A stretch of 64,000 nt of DNA from JACKOB01 sp024234575 (GTDB lineage: Bacteria; Pseudomonadota; Gammaproteobacteria; Pseudomonadales; Oleiphilaceae). Below the pieces are notes generated by a model. That model saw nothing but the letters and a program-made list of their open reading frames with translations, did not search any database and was not told where the DNA came from. Of this stretch, positions 17,019 to 24,207 are shown piece after piece. Positions within the stretch are counted from its first letter, which is position 1. Every line of letters starts with the position of its first letter. The stretch covers positions 199,973 to 263,972 of the forward strand of contig JBPJFZ010000007.1 of NCBI GenBank assembly GCA_051208035.1, in the 5' to 3' direction. A program made the translations under genes and the position numbers.

Positions 17019-18842
17019 ATGACAATGTTGGTGCTAGTTATCGTATTAGTCGCGGGTTTTCTGGTGGTTTACCACCATGCCCTTTACCCGTTTCTGCTTA
17101 AAAGACTGGCGCTATCAGGCCGGGCTAAACGCTTTGCAAAACCGGTCAATGCGCGTATTGACGATGCCGAACTGCCGCGAATTGTGGTGGTAATACCTTG
17201 CTATAACGAAGCGAAGATGATTGCTGAAAAAATGCGAAACTTTGCTTTTATTGACTATCCCGCCGATCGCTTTCAGGTCAGGTTTATTAACGATGGCTCT
17301 ACAGACGAGACGGCGTCTACGTTTAGAAAGGTTATAACGGAGCCCGAGTTGCACGGGCTAGATGTGGTGTTGATTGATAACCAACGTAACAGAGGGAAAG
17401 TTGCCGTGATCAATGACGCCATGGGACAGATTGAGGCTGACCTGGTTGTGCTTTCAGATACTTCGGCGCTTATCTCGGTTGATGCATTTCGGATCATTGC
17501 CGCACATATGCAAGATGAATCAATAGGCGTCGTGGCAGGTACCTATCGATTTCTGGCGCCCGGTTCAGCAGGTGAAGAAGCCTACTGGGACTATCAAACA
17601 AAAATTAAAGTGATGGAAAGTGCGCTAGGGGCCGCCATCGGGGTCCATGGCGCTTTATATGCTATTCGCCGCAGTGCCTTTACGCCTTTACGTCCGGATA
17701 CCATTAACGATGATTTTATTCTACCGATGGAAATTGTCGGTAAAGGCTTTCGCTGTGTTTATGATCCGACTATCGTTGCGGTCGAGCTGGAGCAGGCTGA
17801 TTTGTCTATGGATCAGAAGCGTCGTTTGCGGATTTCAGCAGGCAATGTGCAGCAAGTCGTGCGCTTATCTCATTTGCTCAACCCAAAGTTTGGTGCGATT
17901 GCCTTTAACTTTGCTTCCGGTAAGTTTCTGCGTGTAGTTATGCCGTTCTTGTTACTCATCGTGCTGTTCGGCTCAATCAGTCTCTCTGCAGAGTTTCAAA
18001 TATTCTATATATTGATGCTGGCGCAGTTTGCGGTCTACGGCGTTGCCTTGGCTAGGCAGTTATTGCCTCAGCTTGCCTGGCCAAGAGCAATCAATCTCAT
18101 CCATTATTTAGTCGCAGGGCATGCCAGCAATGGCATTGGGGCACTTTACTATCTGCTGAATCGCAAGACTCAAGGAGCCTGGAAGCGAGTTGAAGCGGCG
18201 AGCCGAACGGTGAGTTATATACCCGTTGGTATTTTGCTGGCGAAGCGGTTGTTTGATTTGCTATTTGCCAGTCTCGGTGTGTTGTTAACTGCACCACTCT
18301 GGCCATTGATAGCACTCATGATCAAACTAGAAAGCCCCGGTCCGATCTTCTTCCGGCAGTTGCGTGTTGGTCGCAGTATGCCTGACCGCACTGAGCTGTT
18401 TATGATGGTGAAGTTTAGAACGATGGTCGTGGATGCAGAAAAAGGCACAGGCGCTGTCTGGGCTGCGGTGAACGACCCGCGTATTACCCGTATAGGCAAT
18501 TTTTTGCGAAAAACCCGTTTGGATGAGTTACCCCAGCTGCTGAATGTTATTCATGGTGATATGTCTCTGGTCGGTCCGAGACCAGAGCGCCCAGGCATCA
18601 GTCGTACGCTAGAAAACGCCATCCCTTTTTATGCTGAGCGAACTTACTTCGTGATGCCTGGCATTACAGGTCTGGCACAGATTAATCAGGGTTATGATAC
18701 CTGTATAGAAGATGTTAAAAACAAGCTTCTTTATGATCATGCCTATGCTTTGTCATTAAGCAAGTTAAAGGCGTGGATCACCATGGATTGTACCGTTATT
18801 TTTAAAACCGTCTGGGTCATGGTGGCTGGACGAGGTCAGTAG
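17019..18842 (+). CDS. glycosyltransferase family 2 fused to an initiating phosphoglycosyl transferase (SypQ-SypR fusion)
   Basis: 607 aa with two enzymes. After an N-terminal helix, residues about 55-290 are a processive-type GT2 domain (VVIPCYNEAKMIAE, INDGSTDETAS, VVLSDTSALI, NDDFILPMEI), followed by two to three membrane helices to about 375. Residues about 410-607 are a bacterial sugar transferase: the helix KRLFDLLFASLGVLLTAPLW, then VKFRTM, the catalytic Asp-Glu in KTRLDELPQL, and SLVGPRPERPG. The second half should load the first sugar phosphate onto undecaprenyl phosphate. The first half probably adds a later sugar. In V. fischeri these are separate genes, sypQ and sypR. GGGAGAG precedes ATG 17019. 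Confidence 0.9.
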   Translation: MTMLVLVIVLVAGFLVVYHHALYPFLLKRLALSGRAKRFAKPVNARIDDAELPRIVVVIPCYNEAKMIAEKMRNFAFIDYPADRFQVRFINDGSTDETASTFRKVITEPELHGLDVVLIDNQRNRGKVAVINDAMGQIEADLVVLSDTSALISVDAFRIIAAHMQDESIGVVAGTYRFLAPGSAGEEAYWDYQTKIKVMESALGAAIGVHGALYAIRRSAFTPLRPDTINDDFILPMEIVGKGFRCVYDPTIVAVELEQADLSMDQKRRLRISAGNVQQVVRLSHLLNPKFGAIAFNFASGKFLRVVMPFLLLIVLFGSISLSAEFQIFYILMLAQFAVYGVALARQLLPQLAWPRAINLIHYLVAGHASNGIGALYYLLNRKTQGAWKRVEAASRTVSYIPVGILLAKRLFDLLFASLGVLLTAPLWPLIALMIKLESPGPIFFRQLRVGRSMPDRTELFMMVKFRTMVVDAEKGTGAVWAAVNDPRITRIGNFLRKTRLDELPQLLNVIHGDMSLVGPRPERPGISRTLENAIPFYAERTYFVMPGITGLAQINQGYDTCIEDVKNKLLYDHAYALSLSKLKAWITMDCTVIFKTVWVMVAGRGQ

Positions 18843-18881
18843 CGGACCTCTTTTTAAAGACATTAGTAGCCACGCTAAATC

Positions 18882-18912
18882 AAGGCCGTGATACCCGATC
18901 ACGGCCTTTTTT
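18882..18912 (+). terminator. rho-independent terminator
   Basis: An 11-bp perfect stem, AAGGCCGTGAT/ATCACGGCCTT, with a 5-nt loop is followed by a T-run. It ends the GT2-PGT transcript 40 bp after its stop codon and insulates the next sigma-54 operon. Confidence 0.9.
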
Positions 18913-18941
18913 AATTGCCGCGATATCGGTACTCCCAGCCC

Positions 18942-18967
18942 TCGCAAAATGCAATTGCAATTCGCAA
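18942..18967 (+). promoter_or_regulatory. tandem putative enhancer sites
   Basis: TCGCAAAATGCAA (18942-18954) and TTGCAATTCGCAA (18955-18967) are contiguous, each one mismatch from TTGCA-N3-TGCAA. They end 60 bp upstream of the -24 box at 19028. This is the best enhancer candidate in the window and precedes the STAS gene that opens the regulatory operon. Confidence 0.6.
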
Positions 18968-18994
18968 CTCTCTCACCGAACCCCCTAATGATAA

Positions 18995-19020
18995 GTTGTA
19001 ACATGTTGATATGTAACAAC
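18995..19020. promoter_or_regulatory. inverted repeat next to the sigma-54 promoter
   Basis: GTTGTAACAT and ATGTAACAAC form a 10-bp inverted repeat with one mismatch around a 6-bp spacer. It lies between the tandem enhancer sites and the -24 box. It could bind a second regulator; nothing identifies which. Confidence 0.4.
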
Positions 19021-19027
19021 TAATAGT

Positions 19028-19042
19028 TGGCATGTCGGTTGC
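19028..19042 (+). promoter_or_regulatory. sigma-54 (-24/-12) promoter of the regulatory/export operon
   Basis: TGGCAT-GTCGG-TTGC is a full consensus match to TGGCAY-N5-TTGC. It lies 40 bp upstream of the STAS gene start at 19083. A potential upstream start at 19032 falls inside the promoter and is rejected on that ground. Confidence 0.75.
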
Positions 19043-19082
19043 AAAGGTTATTAGGACAGTTAATCATTATCGGAGACAGAAA

Positions 19083-19415
19083 ATGAAAATGAACCAATAC
19101 CCCTGTAACGATTACAGCGTTGTGGCGATTGAAGGTGAGTTTGATGCCAAAGCCGTGGAGGACTGCCGTCAGGATTTACAAAACCTTGCCGGCAGCGCAG
19201 AAAAAGGACTGGTGTTTGATCTTTCAGATGTGTCGTTTATGGATTCTTCCGGTATCGGAGCGTTGGTTTTTTTATTCAAACGACTCAGTGCGCAGAAGCG
19301 CAGTATGCATTTAATAGGGTTGACCGGTCAGCCTGCTCGTTTGGTCAATCTACTGAGAATTAACCAAACGATTGCGACCCATGACAGCATTAAAGCGTTT
19401 ATGTCGATTCACTAG
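19083..19415 (+). CDS. STAS-domain anti-sigma-factor antagonist, SypA-like
   Basis: 110 aa, a single STAS domain. The conserved phosphorylatable serine lies in the motif FMDSSGIGALV near residue 55-60. Such proteins are phosphorylated by an RsbW-type kinase and dephosphorylated by a PP2C phosphatase. Both activities are combined in the protein encoded at 27652. In V. fischeri, SypA is the positive effector of biofilm formation controlled that way by SypE. It is the first gene of the operon behind a consensus sigma-54 promoter; CGGAGA precedes the ATG. Confidence 0.9.
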   Translation: MKMNQYPCNDYSVVAIEGEFDAKAVEDCRQDLQNLAGSAEKGLVFDLSDVSFMDSSGIGALVFLFKRLSAQKRSMHLIGLTGQPARLVNLLRINQTIATHDSIKAFMSIH

Positions 19416-19454
19416 TCTTTGTAACAACTTCTGCGAGTAAATGGGAGAGAGTAT

Positions 19455-20426
19455 ATGACCAACGTCTATCGGCTCTTTGAAAAAGTCTTTCTAATGGTTC
19501 GGTCGGGTTCGATACTTGTCGCAATTATGCTGGTTGGATGCACCGCCTGGCCTGACCAAAAAGGGGGGGGGGAGGCTGAAACGTTTGCCGGGAGCGACTA
19601 TTACCTCGATGCGGTAGAGGCTGACCAGCGTGTCGCAATATTGAAGCAACAAGTCGAGTTTCTTGATGCGCAACTGGATGTATTGGTCATGCAGGGCGCA
19701 AGCGATTGTATCCCCGCAGCCATTCGGAATCTGTCTTTGCAAAGCCAGCGGGTACGCAGAGAAATAGTGGCCGAACTCAACCGTGATGCCGCTAATGACC
19801 TGGTGATTTACCAGCATAGCTTGCGCGAAGTAAAGGCGAAGTTCTGGTATGTCGCCGCGAGAACGCATTGCCATCAGACGATGATTACTCAAGGAAAGAC
19901 TCCCTTTGAGCGTCAATATTATGCTAGCAACCAGCCTGTTGAGGCGACCGCTGCCTCGCCGGTAGTTTCTGGTAAGCAGCTTTTGGCGATGACAATTCAT
20001 TTTGATACTAGCCGCGCCGAAATAGCAGAGGGATATCTTCACCAACTCAATTGGTTAGCCCGCCACTTATCGCAAGAGATCGCAGAAATCACGATCATCG
20101 GTTATGCCGATAGCCGAGGCGAAGCGGATGTCAATGGAGAGCTCTCGGCGTTGCGAGCCAACAATGTTGCGCAGCTGCTGCAGTCATTAGGGATCCAGCC
20201 AGAATGGATGACTGTCATGTCAGAAGGGGAATTCAAACCTGTGTTGAGAGAACAGAATGTTGTAGCACATGCCTTGAACCGCCGTGTAGATATTCTGATC
20301 AGTTCATCCCAAGCAAGAAATGAGGTGATAGCGGAAGCGCCTGAAGCAGATGTGGCGCCTGTAACAGTAAAGCAGTGGGAGCGTTTACTGGCTCCACCTG
20401 GCGCACCGACCATGGTCGCAGACTAA
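19455..20426 (+). CDS. OmpA-family outer-membrane lipoprotein, SypB-like, with a poly-G10 tract
   Basis: 323 aa. A lipoprotein signal peptide ends in the lipobox LVGC near residue 28. The C-terminal domain (about 175-285) is OmpA-like, with TIHFDTSRAEIAEG and the peptidoglycan-binding IIGYADSRGEADVNGELSALRA regions. It should anchor the outer membrane to the cell wall and may support the export channel encoded next. Ten consecutive G residues (19563-19572) encode Gly-Gly-Gly six residues after the lipid-bearing Cys; any length change would shift the frame. GGGAGAG precedes the ATG. Confidence 0.9.
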   Translation: MTNVYRLFEKVFLMVRSGSILVAIMLVGCTAWPDQKGGGEAETFAGSDYYLDAVEADQRVAILKQQVEFLDAQLDVLVMQGASDCIPAAIRNLSLQSQRVRREIVAELNRDAANDLVIYQHSLREVKAKFWYVAARTHCHQTMITQGKTPFERQYYASNQPVEATAASPVVSGKQLLAMTIHFDTSRAEIAEGYLHQLNWLARHLSQEIAEITIIGYADSRGEADVNGELSALRANNVAQLLQSLGIQPEWMTVMSEGEFKPVLREQNVVAHALNRRVDILISSSQARNEVIAEAPEADVAPVTVKQWERLLAPPGAPTMVAD

Positions 20427-20478
20427 TAATGCGCGCAGTACTCGTGCCCAGTACTTTTTTCGAATCAACTTAAAGGTA

Positions 20479-22629
20479 ATGACCATGAAAATTCACAATA
20501 GGGTGATCGCAATAGTGAAATTTGTCGTGTTGACGATACTGTTTGCATGCGCTTCCCTATTGGTACGCGCAGGAGAAAATACCCTCTTATCGCAAATGCT
20601 TCAGCCGGGTGATGTTTTATATATATCCTATCCCGGTGAGGCGGATTTTAATCAAAACTTTTCCATTGATGAACAAGGAAAAATTGACTTACCTGAGATG
20701 GGGCCATTTCAGGTGTCCGGGTTAGATATCAATCAGGCCAATATAAAAATTAAGGAACTTATGGGTCTGATGTTCCGCGATATCGAGCGCATGAGTATCG
20801 AGTTAAGAGAACGAAATCGTCTTATTCAGGTGCTGGGTTATGTTAAAACACCAGGTTCCGTAAAACTTTCTGCTCAAGGAAATATTCAAACGGCGATTCA
20901 GCAGGCGGGAGGGCTATTGCCCGGGGCTCAGCTAGATAGGCTGCAGGTACAGCGTGGTAGCGAAACAATTAATTTTAGTTACAAGGCTTATCTCGATCAG
21001 GGGGATAGCGCGCTGCTTCCCGAACTGCACTCTTTAGACACGTTGTTTGTGCCAGCTTCACCACTAACGGGTAATGTGCAGATAGAGTTTGACGCTGCCA
21101 CTTTGACCGCTAGTGGTGATGCGGCGGATGATAGCTATAGCTTCCGAATTTTTGGCGAGGTGCAAAGCCCCGGACGATTTGGTTTCAAGCAAGGTTACTC
21201 GGTTATTGATGCCATTATGCGGGCTGGCGGAGTGACACGCTATGCGGGTGTGGAACAAATAAAAATCATTACTAACAATGAGCCCTCTACCTTTAATCTC
21301 AAGCGTTATCTTGAAACCGGTGACACCAAGGTGATGCCCCTGCTAACCCCAGGAACTACCATTTTTGTGCCTATTCAGGAAGAAGAAATAAAAACCGGTA
21401 GCAATGTTGTATATGTCATGGGGGAAGTCTTCAAACCCGGTGCTTTTGAGAGCAAAGAGGGGGCGACACTGCTGGATATTCTTGCAAATGCCGGGGGCCC
21501 AACCCGCTTTGCAGAGTCACGTCAGATTCGCATTTTACGTGCTGACGGTATTGTCACTCCTTTCGATTTGCAGGGCTATACCGAAGGTAATTCTCAGGCG
21601 GCGTTACCACATGTTTCTCCGGGAGACGCGATATTTGTCCCCGAAAAGACTGATACCAATGAGTCGTCTTGGTTAAAAGTACCACCGCAGCGATCGATTC
21701 GAATCATAGGCCAGGTCTATAACCCAGGCCGCTTTGAGTGGTCGGATGAGATGTCATTGCTGGATTTGTTATCCCATGCCGAAGGTCCGACCGCGCGTGC
21801 AGACATCGCCAATATTCGCATTCTTAGTAATGATGGTGAAGGCAAAATTCGCACAACACTGTTTAACCTGGACAAGTTTGTAAAGTATGGCGGTGATTTG
21901 AAAGACATCCCGGTACTGAGGGCGGGTTACACGATTATCGTTCCGGAACTACCACAGGACCCAAGCGATAACAAAGCTCAGTGGGTGCGTCAGTCGCGCG
22001 AGGACTCGATCTATATTATGGGACAGGTTGGTTCACCTGGGCGCTTTATGTTTAATGATGAAATGTCGTTTCTGGATATTCTTGCCGCCGCCGATGGCCC
22101 AACAGGTGAAGCGGATTTGCATCATATTAAAGTGGTGCATCGTAACGGAGGCAAAGCCCAGATGACGGAGTTGAATCTGGCACTGTACTTTGAAACCGGT
22201 GATGAAACGTTGCTCCCCATCGTTCGACCCGGAGACTCTATCTTTATTCCAGAGAAGGGGGGCAACTGGTTAGATCAACCCAAAAGCGAAATGGTCCGAG
22301 TTATTGGTGCGGTGAATAAGCCGGGTAGATATTACTTCAATGATGATATGACGTTGTTGGATTTACTTGCAGAGGCCGGGGGCACAACTAACACCGCTTA
22401 CCTGGACAAACTTATTATCGTCAATTCGTCCTGTTGTGAAAACCGTGCGGTTAGCTTTGACCTCATGGATTTCCTTAAGTCACCTGATATGACGCAATTG
22501 CCATTGATTCGTGCGGGAGACACTTTGTTTATCGCTGATAAAAGTGACAGCAATTGGCGGATTTTTATGGATGGCGTTACCGATATATTCAAGATTATTT
22601 CTATTATTGGCATCATTGGAGCCCTATAA
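20479..22629 (+). CDS. polysaccharide export protein with multiple SLBB domains, SypC-like
   Basis: 716 aa. After an N-terminal signal segment, residues about 38-115 are the Wza-type export domain (LQPGDVLYISYPGEADFNQ). Six SLBB-like repeats follow, each opening with a variant of (V/I)xGxVxxPGRF (VLGYVKTPGSV, IFGEVQSPGRF, VMGEVFKPGAF, IIGQVYNPGRF, IMGQVGSPGRF, VIGAVNKPGRY). The C terminus is a hydrophobic helix. Wza of E. coli has fewer such repeats. It should form the periplasmic and outer-membrane conduit for the EPS, working with the Wzz-type protein and the ATPase encoded 1 bp downstream. Confidence 0.9.
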   Translation: MTMKIHNRVIAIVKFVVLTILFACASLLVRAGENTLLSQMLQPGDVLYISYPGEADFNQNFSIDEQGKIDLPEMGPFQVSGLDINQANIKIKELMGLMFRDIERMSIELRERNRLIQVLGYVKTPGSVKLSAQGNIQTAIQQAGGLLPGAQLDRLQVQRGSETINFSYKAYLDQGDSALLPELHSLDTLFVPASPLTGNVQIEFDAATLTASGDAADDSYSFRIFGEVQSPGRFGFKQGYSVIDAIMRAGGVTRYAGVEQIKIITNNEPSTFNLKRYLETGDTKVMPLLTPGTTIFVPIQEEEIKTGSNVVYVMGEVFKPGAFESKEGATLLDILANAGGPTRFAESRQIRILRADGIVTPFDLQGYTEGNSQAALPHVSPGDAIFVPEKTDTNESSWLKVPPQRSIRIIGQVYNPGRFEWSDEMSLLDLLSHAEGPTARADIANIRILSNDGEGKIRTTLFNLDKFVKYGGDLKDIPVLRAGYTIIVPELPQDPSDNKAQWVRQSREDSIYIMGQVGSPGRFMFNDEMSFLDILAAADGPTGEADLHHIKVVHRNGGKAQMTELNLALYFETGDETLLPIVRPGDSIFIPEKGGNWLDQPKSEMVRVIGAVNKPGRYYFNDDMTLLDLLAEAGGTTNTAYLDKLIIVNSSCCENRAVSFDLMDFLKSPDMTQLPLIRAGDTLFIADKSDSNWRIFMDGVTDIFKIISIIGIIGAL

Positions 22630-22630
22630 C

Positions 22631-23329
22631 ATGAATCCTTTTTCTGATTTTCTAGAAATTGAACATATTTATTCGCAAACCCTGGGTAAGGGCATTAAGT
22701 CTGTGGCAGTGGCGGCTGCCAACCCAGGTGAGGGGTGCTCTACGTTGGCCTGCGCTTTGGCTGATCGGCATCAGCGATCCGGTCGCTCAACACTGCTGGT
22801 GGACATGAATTTATATCGACCATCCATGGATCGGCGTTACAACTTGCCACGCGCCAATTGGGACCTATCCGCACAAACATTTTCCCGTGCCATCATGAAC
22901 GTGAGCCCTGGTATTAATGTACTGACGGCTTCTAAAAACTCTGCGATGGATTTTCGTCGCAGTGATTTGTTACAAGAAGTGATACGGCAATGGGAACAAG
23001 AGTTTGATGCTATAGTAATAGACACCTCGCCTTTGAACGCGATTAACCGTAATAACGTACAAGCAGAGCTTTTTTGCAGCCGCGTTGAAGCGACCTTGAT
23101 GGTGGTACGTTCAGGGCTGACGACGGAGGCTGAATTACTCAATGCTTATGGAAAGTTACAGCGCCAGAATGCCAATGTCATTGGCGTTGTCATGAATGAT
23201 ATTGATTGTCCAACGCTTTCTGAAGAGTTAGTTCGTGAGGCCCGCCGCGTTGAAAAGTGGTTGCCGGCGCTTACTTCTTGGCTCGTCAGTAAAGTGCGGC
23301 AAAGCCATTTCCTGAATTTACCGGTATAA
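22631..23329 (+). CDS. CpsD/CapB-family (BY-kinase-like) ATPase lacking the Walker A lysine, SypD-like
   Basis: 232 aa, a cytosolic P-loop protein of the tyrosine-autokinase family. The Walker A region reads NPGEGCST where the family has PGEGKST, so the catalytic lysine is replaced by cysteine. The A' motif (LLVDMNLYRPSM) and Walker B (DAIVIDTSPL) are recognisable. The C terminus lacks the tyrosine cluster of true BY-kinases. It may serve as a structural partner of the Wzz-type co-polymerase rather than as a kinase. The ATG at 22631 is one base after the SLBB gene stop; a longer frame overlapping that gene is rejected. Confidence 0.85.
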   Translation: MNPFSDFLEIEHIYSQTLGKGIKSVAVAAANPGEGCSTLACALADRHQRSGRSTLLVDMNLYRPSMDRRYNLPRANWDLSAQTFSRAIMNVSPGINVLTASKNSAMDFRRSDLLQEVIRQWEQEFDAIVIDTSPLNAINRNNVQAELFCSRVEATLMVVRSGLTTEAELLNAYGKLQRQNANVIGVVMNDIDCPTLSEELVREARRVEKWLPALTSWLVSKVRQSHFLNLPV

Positions 23330-23334
23330 ACATC

Positions 23335-24207
23335 ATGCAGCAGACAGAATCAGGTCGCTATTCATCTCTCTTAAGGCTGGTTTTTACCCTATGGATCAGT
23401 GGGGTATCTTTGGCAATAGCGGGCGAGCGCTCAAACCGGCTCGAGTTGAGTTTTGGTATTGTGCCGCAACAGAGCGCGCAAAAACTGGCGGCACTCTGGC
23501 AGCCGGTTTTTGATGTTATTCATCTTGATACTGGCTATGAGGTGAGATTTAAAACAGCACCATCAATTCCCGAGTTTGAAAAGCGTTTAGCTGCGGCTGA
23601 ATATGATGTGGCGTACATGAACCCCTACCACTTCACTGTCTTTAATGCCTCTCCCGGCTACCATGCAATTGCACATGCTAAAGATAAAAGCATTAAAGGC
23701 ATTGTCGTTGTCAGAGCTGATAGCCCAATCAAAACGTTAGCTGATTTAGAGGGACAAACACTGGCATTTCCAGCCCCCGCCGCTTTTGCTGCCAGTGTAT
23801 TACCTCGGGCCAGTCTCGCTGCCAGTCATATCAATATCCAGGCGAGGTATGTACAAACGCATGACTCGGTTTATCTAACCGTCGCAAGAGGGATCTATGC
23901 CGCGGGTGGTGGTATTCAGCGGACGTTTAAGGGGATGCCAGAAGAAATTCAGAACCAGTTACGAGTTTTATGGACAACCCCTGGCTACACACCCCACGCT
24001 ATTGCCTGTCGGCCAACGTTGCCCAAGGAAGTTTGTCAGACATTGCAACGCTCGCTGGTGGGTTTAGACTCTTCCAAAGCAGGGCGAACAGCCCTACAAG
24101 GTCTTGACATCATTGGTTTTACTGCAGCGACTGATGATGAGTGGGATGATGTACGTGCTTTAGGTATCGAACAGCTTAAACACCTGCAGCAGGAGAGTGG
24201 GCAGTGA
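23335..24207 (+). CDS. PhnD-like periplasmic substrate-binding protein
   Basis: 290 aa with a signal peptide ending near residue 30. It has the features of the phosphonate-binding PhnD family: ELSFGIVPQQSAQKLAALWQ at the start, VAYMNPYHF in the first lobe, and an IKGIVVVRADSPIKTLADLEGQTLAFPAP hinge region. No ABC permease or ATPase gene accompanies it. Its stop overlaps the start of the hybrid kinase gene as GTGA, so the two proteins are translationally coupled. It probably presents a small ligand to the kinase's periplasmic domain, as LuxP does for LuxQ. The ligand is unknown. Confidence 0.87.
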   Translation: MQQTESGRYSSLLRLVFTLWISGVSLAIAGERSNRLELSFGIVPQQSAQKLAALWQPVFDVIHLDTGYEVRFKTAPSIPEFEKRLAAAEYDVAYMNPYHFTVFNASPGYHAIAHAKDKSIKGIVVVRADSPIKTLADLEGQTLAFPAPAAFAASVLPRASLAASHINIQARYVQTHDSVYLTVARGIYAAGGGIQRTFKGMPEEIQNQLRVLWTTPGYTPHAIACRPTLPKEVCQTLQRSLVGLDSSKAGRTALQGLDIIGFTAATDDEWDDVRALGIEQLKHLQQESGQ

